From NCBI GenBank assembly GCA_964035575.1, contig OZ037847.1:1572001-1636000 (forward strand): a stretch of 64,000 bases of DNA, given 5' to 3'. Numbering within the stretch: the stretch's first letter is position 1; each line of letters starts with the position of its first letter. Positions 22,001-33,349 of this stretch are shown piece after piece. The translations under genes and the position numbers were made by a program. The notes under the pieces are model-generated. The model did not search any database and was not told the DNA's origin. It worked only from the letters and a program-made list of their open reading frames with translations. Origin of the DNA: Rhynchopus sp. YZ270_cl-10 (taxonomy: Eukaryota; Euglenozoa; Diplonemea; Diplonemida; Diplonemidae).

Positions 22001-23945
22001 TTGCCAAGTCTGTCGGGATCTGCCCTAAGGAAGATTCGTTCGTACTGGAGGCGAAGGACGACAAGGTGGAGTGGGTGCAGGCGACTGGTATGTCACGCAT
22101 CTGCCATCTGTCCATCTGTCCACCCACAACCACCCACAGGAAAGGACAAGATCCGCCAGCCTGCGGATGTCAACACCACTGGCACTCTGGCAAAAACCGC
22201 AAACCTGATGACAACAGAGGACAACATGGAGCTCGCAGCGGAGGCAATCGGCAGCGACTTCTGGACACTCACGACGCACATCTCTGTGTTTGCACGGATG
22301 AGCCCTCCAGGCAAGGCGAAGGTGATCCGCTCGCTGCAGGAGCGCTCCAAGGCTCATGTGCTCATGTGTGGTGACGGCAGCAATGACGTTGGTGCTCTGA
22401 AGCAGGCAGACGTTGGCCTTGCGCTTCTCTCTGGCTATGGTATGTCCCTTTGCAACCTCTGTTGCATCCACTGAGACACTATGTACTGCACACCACACCC
22501 GCAGGAAATGCGAACACCGGGTCCGCCACCGAGGCCTCCAGCGAGGAGACTGCAGAGGAGTCGCTGAACAGACACCAAAAGGAGATGGACGAGAAGTCCA
22601 AGAAGGCGACCGCTGTGCGGCGCGAGCTGATGGGGCAGAAGCAGAAGGAGGTATGCAGCACCTTGGCACCTAGCACACACCACATCCACCCATCCCACAG
22701 ATCCAATCCAAGCAACGAGAATGGTTGGAAGAGGAGCTCAAGAGAAGAGAGGAGCGTGGCGAGGACACAGGCGTGTTCGGGCAGATGGCAGCGATGAAGA
22801 CTGTGCTGGCACGCTTCAAGGACGAGATGCGCAAGGAGGAGCGTGAGGTGGGCAAGGTTGCGAATGTGTACTCCCCCGGCATTGAGGACGTGCTCGGAAA
22901 TGCTGATACCGACAGCGTCACAATCCGCCCTGGTGACGCAAGCGTGGCTGCGTCCTTCACGTCGCGTATGCCAACCATCAAGGCGACTGTGGACCTGATC
23001 CGTCAGGGTCGCTGCACGCTGCTGAGTGCGCTGCAGCAGCAGCAGATCATGATGCTTGAGTCGCTCATCCACGCGTACTCGCTCTCGGCACTCTCGTTGG
23101 AGGGCGCACGCCAGTCGGAGCGTCAGATGATGGCGTCGGGGTGGCTGCTGACGATCGCGACGCTTGCCTTTTCGTATGCGACACCGATCGACAGAATGCA
23201 CCCACAGCGTCCACTGCGTTCGCTGTTCCACCCTGCTGTGTTTGTGTCGATGGCGGGACAGGCCTTGATCCACGTCTGCTGCCTGCAGCGTGCTGTCACC
23301 ATGGCCACAGAGTCGATGGGGCCTGCAGAGCTTGCAAACGTTGTAGAGTTCCACCGCAAGGCAAAGGCTCATGAGATTGTGGAGGAGGTGAACCCGGACG
23401 ACCCGCTTGGCATGTTCTCAGAGGTGATGGCGACGTGGTCCCTGCCGTTCAAGCCGAACCTGCTGAACACTGTTGTCTTCCTTGTCGAAACCTCGCAGAT
23501 CGTTGCAGTCCTGTTTGTGAACTACAAGGGCCGTCCTTGGATGAAGGGTGTGACAGAGAACCATGCGTTGTTCCTGTCACTGTTCACGACCTTTGGTGGT
23601 GTGGCCTACATTGCTTGGGGGTTCTCGCCCGAGATCAACGCTATGCTGCACTTTGCGCCGTTCCCGGACGACGACTTCCGTTGGGAAACGATCTACCTTG
23701 TGACCATCTCAGCCTTGGGCACGCTTGTCTGGGACAGAATCGCCACCGCAATCTTCGCACCAGAGATCTTCAGGATTATGGTCAGCGAGGCCATGGCAAC
23801 AACCTTTGCCGACGTTCTCCCCATCTTCACGACACTCGGAAAGGTCATCGGTGGTCTGCTTCTCCTCAACACCATCAACCCATTGCTTCTTATGGGAGCC
23901 TACTATATGTACCGGAACTACAACAAGAAGGAGCTTGGTGACTAA
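19038..23945 (+). CDS. SPF1: P5A-type ATPase, Spf1/ATP13A1 family (1,466 aa, 8 exons)
   Basis: P5A ATPases sit in the ER membrane and extract or flip misinserted transmembrane helices. Exons by splice sites and frame: 19038-21278, 21323-21397, 21441-21602, 21700-21771, 21928-22087, 22140-22439, 22505-22650, 22701-23945. Order of features: first membrane segment at 24-41, acidic stretch at about 65-125, membrane segment near 141-165, the P5A-typical WMLDEYWQY helix, TGES at about 420, [16 protein letters not shown] (P5 helix-4 region), phosphorylation motif DKTGT with Asp 601, [27 protein letters not shown] at about 981, and a lysine/glutamate-rich insert before the last membrane helices. The family is usually ~1,100-1,250 aa; extra length lies in the acidic N-terminal part and the charged inserts. 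An in-frame TAG nine bases upstream supports the start. All catalytic motifs are intact. Confidence 0.93.
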
Positions 23946-24706
23946 AATTGGGGAGAAAATGTAAGAGAGAGGGCTTTTTTTGATACGCCATGAGTGGAAA
24001 TTGAAAAACAGAAGAAAAAAAATGTCGAAAAAGCGGGGCTCAGTTGATGTGCCCTGATCCCCCGTTAAAGTGAAAGGTCAAAAGAGAGGGGGTGGAAAGG
24101 AATGTGTGTGTGATCAGTTTTCTCTCTTCCTCTAGCTTCGAAAAAAGAAAAAAAAGAAAAGCAAAATCAGAAGAAAAATAACGGTGAAAATGGAGTGCAT
24201 TTGGTGTACACAATAATTAGCTGTAATAGTACTACCATTTTACCAAATTATTTTTCTCTTCAGAATGACCCATTAAGAGAGAAGAGAGAGACGGTAGTAA
24301 ACAAGATCCCCCTCCCCTTGAGCTTTCATGTGTGATGACGGTGGTGATTGCACAGGGCGGTTTCTATCTTGACCCGTCGTCAAATATTTCAAAAAAAATA
24401 AAATAAAAAACAAATTGGAAAACAAAATGGGAGGCAATGGATTGATTGAGACGACGCTACATCTCAAAAGCTTTTCTGTTTAACAAATATTATCTTGTTG
24501 AACAGAATGAAACAAAAGGAGGGGTGTGAAATTGAGGTTTTAAAAAATAATTCCAAAAAAAAAAAAAAAAAAAAAAAAACAGTAATTGGAAAGTTGAAAT
24601 TGAGCTGATTTATTTTTTTTAGATGTGCTTTTGCTTTAGCCTCTGCCTTAAAGTGATTCTTTTAAAAAAAGTCAAATGTGTGACTGACGAGAGAAAAAAC
24701 GTGTCT
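23946..24706. other. intergenic DNA, no gene seen
   Basis: AT-rich with long A and T runs (for example A25 near 24555). No supported coding frame or RNA gene. Confidence 0.5.
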
Positions 24707-24812
24707 CCTTCCCCTTCCCCTTCCCCTTCCCCTTCCCCTTCCCCTTCCCCTTCCCCTTCCCCTTCCCCTTCCCCTTCCCCTTCCCCTTCCCCTTCCCCTT
24801 CCCCTTCCCCTT
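24707..24812 (+). repeat. (TTCCCC)n hexanucleotide array, about 17 copies
   Basis: An uninterrupted CCTTCC-phase tract on the plus strand, 145 bp before the next start codon. It looks like an expanded version of the CT tracts that precede other genes here. Its frames can be read as long dipeptide repeats but that is not coding. Confidence 0.85.
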
Positions 24813-24956
24813 TATCAAATATTCCGAAGAAATTACCCTTTGATTGCAAACACAGCACACATCACTACAGGACGTGGGGAGGGGGGAACCTCATTGAAGG
24901 CGTTTCTCAAGGTACACCTTTCTTAGAAAGGTTGGGATACAAATAGTACATTTAAA

Positions 24957-25657
24957 ATGCTGCGTGCACTTACCGGTACCGCAGCAGCGGCGATGGGAAG
25001 AGGTTTTGGAGTGCGAACCTTTGAACGACAGGTATAAAAAAAAGCTGACACAATCATTGACACGTCATCACAACAACAGGAACGCAACCTTAGCAGCAGC
25101 AGGCCCCTGTTGTGGGCGGCCAATGACGTGCGGAGAGTGCTGGTATGTTGATAGGATTTACACGGTCTTTAAAGATGTGTACGCAGGAGAGGTGCATCCA
25201 TCTTACGAGTTTGCTTTCTTTCGTGGAATTTAAGTGAGTTTAGTAGAGGTGGTTTGCATTCTAATGTTGTGTGTGATTTTTCCAGTAGTGTTTAACATTG
25301 AACTGGGAATGCAAACGTAGCATTTTGTCAGATTTTAATTTCCTTTCATCCTCTCATCGACAGAAACCTAGAGTGGCACCTTGGCACAGTGGCTTCATCC
25401 AGGAGGCGAAGTGTGAGGCACGGTTCAGACTCACAGGACCGATCTGGTCGCAGACGTTGATTCACAAGGCACCGGGCCTGACAAAGCGGCATAACTTCTC
25501 GAGCAACCGCGACTGGCGCCGTGCTGGGCGGTGGCGGCGTCTTAACGACAGATGGACAAGGAAGTACCGTGACTACCTGCTCCCGGGGGGTGTGCACGGC
25601 AAACAGTGGTGGCGCAGGACGGTCTCGCACCAGGCCGTCCAACAGGGGCTCTGCTGA
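24957..25657 (+). CDS. small basic protein, possibly mitochondrial (143 aa, 3 exons)
   Basis: I do not recognise this protein. Exons 24957-25031, 25080-25142 and 25364-25657 join in frame, using GTATAA and GTATGT donors and CAACAG and CGACAG acceptors. The N-terminus MLRALTGTAAAAMGRGFGVR lacks acidic residues and is rich in Ala, Arg and Gly, like a mitochondrial presequence. The body is rich in Trp and Arg, including RDWRRAGRWRRLNDRW, and ends at TGA. A mitochondrial ribosomal or respiratory accessory subunit is a guess from charge and leader only. The middle intron (221 bp) could have an alternative 3' end. Confidence 0.55.
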
Positions 25658-25827
25658 ACAGAACCAGGGGGTGGGCGGGGGCGGGGGTGTAGGGTCAACA
25701 CGAACCTCACAGAAAGAACACACCACACCACACCACACCACCCTACCCACACTCATTGCTACCTTATTCCCCTTCTCCCCTTCCCCCTTACACCTGCACC
25801 AGCACAACCTCCACAGCCAGCTCGGAA

Positions 25828-27945
25828 ATGGGATGCGTATGTGGGGTGGAGTACCCGCCCAACCAGGAAGGCGACCCGCCTGACATGTACGACGAGCGGT
25901 GGGACCGTTACCGCTTTGCGGACATCTGCAAAGGTAGCGACGGGTACAGTGCTGAAGAGCCATCGGCAAAGTCGAGGAAGTGGCAGTTCCGAATAGATAG
26001 TTGGAAGGCACGTATTGCGTTTCGATCGCGGAAGCTGAACCGCGGGCACATCAAGGTCGCTAATGAGTATACCGACAGGGAGCCACGTGTCCTCAACAAC
26101 ACCGACAACGACCAGAACAAACACCTGTCGCCCATCGAGAAGGAGAAGATCCGGCAGTGGATGAACTCAATCAACACAGCCGAGACGCAGCGACACGACA
26201 TCAGCACTAGCTTCTGCAGGTCACGTGTCTCACTGCAGACGATTTACACACAGGACGACGTAGAGTTGATACGGTCAGGTTCACACACGGAAGGGGTATG
26301 TACCATGCTGAGTTGCGTAGGGTCGGCTTTTTATGGACCTATTTTATGTTTCTGTTTTGAGTTGTGAGATAGCATGCTTAATGTGCCATCTTCAGAGGAT
26401 GCTGGCATGGGGAACACACAACACGCCTTATTGCATGAAAACCTTTCTACCACTTTCAAAGCGTCTACAACCCAAAAGCCTTATGGCAATGTAAATGCAA
26501 AACCACCCCCTTTCTGCAGATGGCCGACCCTATGAGGCTGACGGACACAGCACAGATGAGTCGATTGCAGGGGCACCTCGAACGGCAGCGTCGTGCACGC
26601 GGCAATGCTAGGAAGAGCACGACACACTCCACCACTATGCCAAGAACGAGCAACGTGCAGGCATCGCATGCAAACAGCAACCAGCCAGCATCGCAGGCAC
26701 CGTCCCAAGCATTACCGAACGACCACGAACTGTATGAGCATATTTTTTTTTGTTTTTGTGTGTGACTGAATGTCTCTGGCAGTTCGTAGAGTCTGGAACT
26801 TTGTCACCTTTTGACCACCTGTGGTGATCTTTAAACCGCCAGTAATCAGGCCTTTTGCTAACTTTGGGATTTTCCCCCTGAATGGCATGATGGTCAAAAA
26901 AAAATAATTTCCTGGAAAAAAAAGTACATTCCGAGCTTTCCCACCTGGTGAAAGCGGTCGTCGCGCGCTTCGCGCGCGCCTCCCTGCCAGCCACAGGGTG
27001 GAGAGGCGAAGGGTCAGCTTTGCGAGATAACAAAAAAAAAACGGAATCTAATCCTTTATTAACGGTGCTTGGTCTTGCGCCTTACGTACACTAACAGTAC
27101 AAAATCAATACGTCTTCCAGAAGCAGGGGCTGTTGCAACGGTTGGGTCACTTTGAAATAACAATGGTCAAATTTTTGCAGCTTGGGTCAAGTTTCATTTC
27201 TGGCTGCAAAATGCAAGGGAATCCCCTTAGACATTGTAAAATGGCACCGTAGGCAGGAAGAAAATAGCGTACAGCGCGAGCGAAGCGAGCGGGAATTTTT
27301 TTTTGAGGTAACCTCTGCGAGCGCAGCGAGCAGAAAAATTTTAAGGTGCCATCATGCCATCATGCCATCATGCCATCATGCCATCATGCCATCATGCCAT
27401 CATGCCATCATGCCATCATGCCATCATGCCATCATGCCATCTGGGGAAATCCCCAGGTGATGCAGAGCGAAAGCCCTGCCCAACCACCCCCCGTGGCATG
27501 ATGGTGGCATGATGGAAAAAAAAATAAAAAACGCCCAAAAACGTGGCATGATGGCATGATGGTTAGCAAAAGGCCTGGCCAGTAATCCCAAAAAAAAAAA
27601 AAAAATCCAAAAAATCCCAGGGGGGTAAACCGCCCCCCTCCAACCCCCCTGCAAAAAACCCTGCATACCACTAACTTTCAATACCAACCCTCCTACAGCG
27701 GCATTGAGATGGAGGAAGATCCCGACGCAGACTCGCTAGAAGGCAGCCCACGGGTTGCGAAGAGCAGCCGTCTCTCCTCGGCCTCGTGGGGCATGGGTGG
27801 GGGCTCGCTCAGCCGCCAGCACTCACCTCTGTCTGTACGCACTGCATCGCCTACAAGAAACCTGAAGCACTCTCCATCCAAAAACGACCTGCAGCCCATC
27901 CGCGAAGAGTACGAAAGACTTCGGAACAGCATGAAATTGACATAA
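25828..27945 (+). CDS. putative dually acylated peripheral membrane protein (308 aa, 3 exons)
   Basis: Unknown function. Exons 25828-26295, 26520-26731 and 27699-27945 join in frame. The protein starts MGCVCG: Gly2 suits N-myristoylation and Cys3/Cys5 palmitoylation, so it probably sits on a membrane face. The first 156 residues are charged (KSRKWQFRIDSWKARIAF; SPIEKEKIRQWMNSI), the middle is Ser/Thr/Gln-rich, and the tail has an acidic patch then Ser-rich phosphosite-like sequence (SSRLSSASWG, RQHSPLS, NLKHSPSK). An in-frame Met 24 codons upstream falls in a CT tract; I prefer 25828 because of the MGC start and the CCACAG just before it. Intron 2 (967 bp) is far longer than the others and filled with repeats. 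Confidence 0.6.
26838..27590. repeat. transposon-like repeat with (GCCATCAT)n minisatellite in an intron
   Basis: Inside intron 2 of the 25828 gene, CAGGCCTTTTGCTAAC (26848-26863) recurs inverted at about 27561-27576. GCATGATGG units lie near both ends and an 8-bp (GCCATCAT) array of about 11 copies fills 27346-27441. The region also has hairpins CGCGCGCTTCGCGCGCG and GCGAGCGAAGCGAGC. It looks like a non-autonomous element inserted in the intron; TSDs were not resolved. Confidence 0.45.
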
Positions 27946-29169
27946 CCGTCGATTCTTATGTTTATCTTACAAAACCATTTCTAGGATGCATCATCGCACC
28001 TATGCTTTCAAAACGCAAGGGAGCAAACCCATCACAGTCTTCGCCAACTCTCATGTGTAGAGTACAGATTTATCTTCTATTTTGACATTGATTATCGTGG
28101 TTGTCTCAATTATTTGATGGCTTGCAGCCTCGATAAGGGGAAGGGGAAAGGGGGAGGGAAGGGGAGTGGTATAACTAATACTACCGTTAGCGTATTTTTT
28201 TTTGAAGATTGTTGTTCAGTGATGTGTTCTCCATCTCTCTCCCCGCTCCCCCCCGTTTTATTTCACAAAAGAAACCAATATGTCACCAAATAAAAAAGCT
28301 CAGAATAAACAATAGACCAATACTTTCCCGGTCATGTTTCCTATTACAAACTTCTTTGAATATGTTGAGGTGCACATCGAAACATATTTTGTTGAAATTT
28401 TCTGGCTTTTTCTGAACTTTTCCCAGCTACTTTTTTGGTCGAGTAGCCGACTTTTCTGGTCGAGTAGCTATTTTCACTTTTCTGGTGTATGAGTAGGTTT
28501 TCTGGGTGGGAGACTGGATTCTGGGTACAGTGTGTGTCTGGGTACCCAGGCACCTGGGTACTGGTGTATTTTCGGCCCAGGTACCCAGGTACACGGTACA
28601 CTGGTGTAGAAGGAAAAAAGTCGTGAAAGAGCAACCACAGCTCCGCATGACAAACACAAAAGTGTCCAGTCACGTGGGGCATTCATACACTGAGGAGATA
28701 ATAATCCAACAATTTACAAGAAATCATTACTTAACCTACTGCTGGAAGTTGCCAGGTCGTAGTAACACACAAAGTGTGCCTCCGTTCGGGAATACCGGAG
28801 ACCAAAAAGGCCTCTTCCGCTAGTCAAGGTATAACCGAATGAACGGCCCAAGACCCCCGTGGAGAAGTTAAATGTTGTAATGCTATCAAGTACAAACTGC
28901 GACCACTGTCTTACCCTCCTCAATGCATGGTGGAAGATGTCTTTGACAACAAATATCCTGTACACAGGTACACAGATAAAACCCGTTAAAATTGTGTGTG
29001 AAAGTTCCTCAAAGCCAGAAAATTTCAACAAAGCCCTGTTTTCACCTCCCAAAAAGTCGTTTTCTCTTGATTCGTGATTTCTGAGTGTGCACTCAGAAAA
29101 CACTCATCAAGAAAACGACTTTTCTGGTCGGTAAAAAATAGCTATGTATTCATTTTTTTTTATCTACCT
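27946..29169. other. intergenic repeats, no gene seen
   Basis: Contains a CT tract (28226-28257) with no supported gene after it, a GGTACCCAGG-rich palindromic patch (28530-28600), an inverted pair TTTGTTGAAATTTTCTGGC (about 28388) / GCCAGAAAATTTCAACAAA (about 29015), and a hairpin near 29049-29120. The inverted pairs suggest a decayed TIR element of about 0.65 kb. Confidence 0.4.
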
Positions 29170-29290
29170 ACAAGCGTAGCTTAAAGGAGAAATAGCTGGT
29201 CGCCAATCCCCAACAGGGTAATTGAGCAATCAACGAAAAATATTTTTTTCCTTTTCCTTTACCTATCAGGGTTACTGTTTTTGTTCCCTT
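29170..29290 (+). repeat. SINE-like repeat, family S1
   Basis: AAGCGTAGCTTAAAGGAGAA, GGTCGCCAATC, ACAGGGTAATTG and CAATCAACGAAAAA are shared with 58076-58205 and, more loosely, 4256 on. TAGCTTAAAGG matches a Pol III A-box pattern. Confidence 0.55.
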
Positions 29291-30917
29291 TTTGTGTGTG
29301 TTTTGCAAAATAGTTTCTCTTTTCTTTTTGGTGACTATGCAGGAGGCTTTGATTCATTTTGTCATATTTTCCCTCTTTTTTTTTTCTCTTTTTTTTTCTA
29401 GGCATATTTAAAGAGATGCATATTCATCTCTTTCGACTTTCTTTTTCCGGTGAGGCGTTTGCACTTTCAACTTTTTCTGGATCCCCAAAAAAAGGGGATC
29501 AAAGGGAAATACCCCAGGGAAAAGTGAAAAAAAAGCGGAGAAAAACGAATAATGGTGCTGCAGTAATGGTGTTTGCGATTCCGAACACTTTCTTTCATGT
29601 TTCACCACAAAGTACAAATCCCCCCATCCTTTTTTCGGCAAAACAAAAAATAAAAGCCAAAAGCCAAAGCAATGCGGAACCAACCATTTTTTTCTTAAAA
29701 CCAATTTTTTCATTGATTCCCCCCATCCGACCCAAAGCATGGATGTGATGATGACACGTTCATTATATTTTCAAGTAAATGTTGTTTGTAGATCATGTCT
29801 CGGGGAGGGGAAAGGGGGGTGCTCCACTGTCAGGGATGTGCACGAGGCTCGTGTCAATGGACACGGCTGCACCTGGATAAACAGAGAGTAACAACTCATC
29901 TGAGAGCACTCCCCGCTCCCAGCTCCGTTAAAAAATGCGAAACTATCGCGTATGACACATAGTGTCAAAATACACTTTACCCCAGAATTGCAAAACTTGG
30001 TTGTATTAATGTAGGTCCGTGGAAGCGTCGCAACACGAGTCTAGGTTACCCCACGCCATTGTGTTCGCTCACACCAACATCAGGAGCGTTGTTCAACGAT
30101 CGGTAACACCAAATAGTCGATCCGTTGTACTGTCTCCTGTGGTCTTTCTGTATTCAGCTGTGCCGCAGGTCCTTCTCGGTGACGCTCTCCTCCACCATCA
30201 CGTCCACCTGAGCCTGCATCATCCAAACTCTTTTCTTCTTTATTCATGTCCAAAGCAGACTATGGGAGAGGCTAGCCTTCTCTGTCAGGGGACTGCCACT
30301 GGTACGGGACCAATGAAGTGCAGGATTATTTTTGAGATATTTTTCGATATTTGGAGAGGCAGTTCTCTCAATTGTACAACATGTTTTGTTTTGGTTTGTC
30401 TTTTTGTCTTTTTGTGTGTGTGTGTGTATCTGCTTGATATGGCTACCAGACCGTTTGTCGGTATCACTCCCCTCCCTTCTGACTTTTTGGTACTTTGTTG
30501 GATCCAATCAATTGTTGTCTTTCCACCCCCCATATGTCACTTCATTGAGTTCACGGCTAGCACCAAGGTCACTGTGTTGAACAAACACCAAAGCCATGGA
30601 AACAGATCTCCAAAAGATTTTTTTTTTCTGTTTTGTGACTGTCTCCGGCAGCTATACAGCAGATTGTCAAAAAAAAATTATTAAAACCCCTGGTGAAAAA
30701 TTGATGGGAGTTGCCAGAATACCTGATGTGCGAAAACCGCGAGTTTTTTTTCTCTTTTTTTTTTCTTTCTTTTCCTCAGTGTCTCCGTCCCAGAGGCGTT
30801 TGCACTATCAACCCCACTTTTTTTTTTCCGTTTGTAGTTGTGATGTCCAACATTCTGGTTGAGTATGATTCAATCTGAGCAATGTATTGTGATTATTTTC
30901 TAAATTATTATTTTGTT
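29291..30917. other. intergenic DNA, no gene supported
   Basis: Short frames only. Two S2 fragments (29450-29471, 30777-30812) lie here. The stretch 30000-30320 is somewhat less AT-rich but shows no domain and no convincing splice structure. Confidence 0.4.
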
Positions 30918-31203
30918 ATACCGTATTCGGAAAAATGTTGCAACGTAAAAATCACGGTACCATAAAGATCTTAAGGAAGATATTTGTGTTTTTTCAGGAT
31001 TCCTGGAAATCCTGACACTTTGTGTTTTTTTTTTCCAGGATTTTTCAAGATCCTGACGATTTGTGTTTTTTTTTTTTTTTTACCAGGGGGCTTCTCTATG
31101 TTGTAGGCATACAGAGGTACAGATTTTACAGACCGGGGCCGCAACTGGCTGGGATGTCACGAAACTGACAAAAAAAGTGGTTTTCGACCTTTTTTTTGGC
31201 CTG

Positions 31204-31395
31204 CTGTACTGTACTGTACTGTACTGTACTGTACTGTACTGTACTGTACTGTACTGTACTGTACTGTACTGTACTGTACTGTACTGTACTGTACTGTACT
31301 GTACTGTACTGTACTGTACTGTACTGTACTGTACTGTACTGTACTGTACTGTACTGTACTGTACTGTACTGTACTGTACTGTACTGTACTGTACT
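31204..31395. repeat. (GTACT)n microsatellite, about 38 copies
   Basis: Uninterrupted 5-bp array; each unit contains the palindrome GTAC. It ends abruptly in CCCAATCCCC before the 9-bp array. Confidence 0.95.
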
Positions 31396-31404
31396 CCCAA
31401 TCCC

Positions 31405-32014
31405 CTGTGTATACTGTGTATACTGTGTATACTGTGTATACTGTGTATACTGTGTATATTGTGTATACTGTGTATACTGTGTATACTGTGTATACTGTGT
31501 ATACTGTGTATACTGTGTATACTGTGTATACTGTGTATACTGTGTATACTGTGTATACTGTGTATACTGTGTATACTGTGTATACTGTGTATACTGTGTA
31601 TACTGTGTATACTGTGTATACTGTGTATACTGTGTATACTGTGTATACTGTGTATACTGTGTATACTGTGTTTTCTGTGTATACTGTGTATACTGTGTAT
31701 ACTGTGTATACTGTGTATACTGTGTATACTGTGTATACTGTGTATACTGTGTATACTGTGTATACTGTGTATACTGTGTATACTGTGTATACTGTGTATA
31801 CTGTGTATACTGTGTATACTGTGTATACTGTGTATACTGTGTATACTGTGTATACTGTGTATACTGTGTATACTGTGTATACTGTGTATACTGTGTATAC
31901 TGTGTATACTGTGTATACTGTGTATACTGTGTATACTGTGTATACTGTGTATACTGTGTATACTGTGTATACTGTGTATACTGTGTATACTGTGTATACT
32001 GTGTATACTGTGTA
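31405..32014. repeat. (CTGTGTATA)n minisatellite, about 67 copies
   Basis: Nearly uniform 9-bp array; each unit contains the palindrome GTATAC. Only a few variant units were seen (near 31456 and 31669). Because the unit is 3n and stop-free, several frames on both strands stay open; none is a gene. Confidence 0.95.
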
Positions 32015-32334
32015 TGTTGGAAATTGACCAAAAACGAGAACTTGTCCATTTCGGCAAATTGACCCCACCACTGGCCGGATGGATTCCGGAAATGCAAATG
32101 CCGGCGTTTCTAAGCAAGTTCTAAGCAAGAGAAAAAAAAACACAAATTGTCAGGATCTTGATCAGGAAGAAGAAGATTTGAGTCCGTGGAAAAAAAAAAA
32201 TCTTCTTTAAGAACTCTCTGGTACCGTGAAAAATGTTGGAACGTAAAAATGTTGTAACGGAATAATGTTGTAACGCTGCGGATCGCGGGAAGTTGTAACT
32301 TTATTCCGTTACAACATTTTTATGACTGGGGTGA

Positions 32335-32859
32335 ACTTTGTCTTAGGGATTTTTTTTGGAACAGTCGGCATAATCCCCAACCTCACACACCACACCCCAA
32401 TTTCAAGCCGATAATTCGTGTTTCAGGTTTTTCGACGTCCTCCCCCACCCCTCACCCAAATAAAAAATGAAACAAATGGGATTAGCCCAATTCTGCAAGC
32501 GCCGCAATCCCCACGAGCCTGTTTCGGAAGGAGGAGATGCCCCCAACCTGGCGTTCCTTGCTGGTAGCGCCGCAAGCGCAGTGGGGCTAGACGACAGCAC
32601 ATCTCGTGCGTCGCAAATGAGGTCAGCGCTGCAAGCAGCACGCGAGCGGGAAAGGATAGTAAACGTACCCCCTTGCCCTGTCCAGTTTGATGTGGAACAA
32701 AAAAAGTCGAGCCTACGGCTAAGTTGAACAACACCAAAAAAAAAAAAAAAAAAACATCATCCCCCCGCCCCCCGCCCTTTTTTCACCACCGTCAGAGGCA
32801 CAAGATTTTTCTTTTCAAAAACCACCCCCGCACCAGCAAAAATCCCTAAGACAAAGGGG
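32335..32859. mobile_element. 525-bp inverted-repeat element with a small open frame (32467-32727)
   Basis: ACTTTGTCTTAGGGATTTTT (32335) recurs inverted at about 32838-32859. Between them lies an 86-codon plus-strand frame starting MKQMGLAQFCKRRNP, GC-richer than its surroundings and Ala/Ser/Arg-rich. It has no recognised domain, and its position inside an inverted repeat makes a host gene unlikely; it may be a captured exon. Confidence 0.45.
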
Positions 32860-32869
32860 GATCCGTAAA

Positions 32870-33012
32870 TAGACCGGCAACGACCAGACACGTAATTAGT
32901 GTGTATAGCCGGTCTTTAGCCGGTCTTTAGGGTCCGTAAAAAGACCGGCTCTTAAGGATTACCGGCTATAAGGGCCGGTCCTACCCACCCTCGAAAAAGA
33001 CCGGCAGACCGG
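32870..33012. repeat. cluster of GCCGGTCTTT motifs in both orientations
   Basis: At least six copies of GCCGGTCTTT or AAAGACCGGC (some one base off) in about 140 bp, with ACCGGCTATA / TATAGCCGGT pairs. The dense two-orientation array resembles the subterminal arrays of elements A and B and may be one end of another element. Confidence 0.55.
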
Positions 33013-33349
33013 GTGTACAATTGTACACACAAAAAATACCCGATTTTTTGGAAAAAACCAAAGGGGGGACCCTTTGGTCGTCGAAATTCCCCAGCCAAAA
33101 TTGGTCGCAAAATCGGCCGATTTTTCAAAAATCTCAAAAAAAAAAAATCCCAAAATTTTTTTTTCACAAGTGTTTTTGAGGCCTGTTCACTACACCCTAG
33201 GCACCCTCCTGGGACCAAAAAGTCAAAAAAAGCAAGAATTGAGCTGTTTTGAGCATCTAGAGTTTATTCCCCAGCCATTTTCTGCACCACCAGTGCACTT
33301 TGTATGGGCCAGCGCCTTGTCAAAAAATCGAAAAATCTCAAAAAAAAAA

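Larger units (their letters stand above)
30918..32331. mobile_element. 1.4-kb non-autonomous TIR element carrying TGTTGTAACG motifs and giant microsatellites
   Basis: The left end ATACCGTATTCGGAAAAATG (30918) pairs with the inverted right end ...CATTTTTATGACTGGGG (to about 32331). Copies of AAAATGTTGTAACG or its complement cluster at the ends. Inside, a second inverted pair starts CACGGTACC (30951) and ends GGTACCGTG (32229), with about 100 bp of similarity including TCAAGATCCTGAC. The middle is taken up by two microsatellites. A 22-bp direct repeat with one mismatch flanks the inner pair. A ~90-bp relative lies at 39705-39793. No transposase. Confidence 0.6.

Noticed and set aside
24707-24812. 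Interstitial telomere repeat
   Set aside because: GGGGAA is not a telomere unit I know, the array is internal and flanked by genes on both sides, and similar CT tracts occur at other starts.
24619-24946. Pro-Ser, Gly-Glu and Gly-Lys dipeptide-repeat frames
   Set aside because: Translations of the (TTCCCC)n array; no coding support outside it.
31063-32143. Several 200-350-codon open frames on both strands
   Set aside because: They are produced by the 5- and 9-bp arrays, whose stop-free periodicity keeps several frames open on both strands. No gene is implied.
32467-32727. Small host gene of 86 codons
   Set aside because: It lies wholly inside an inverted repeat and has no recognised domain or splice partner; kept only as part of that element.
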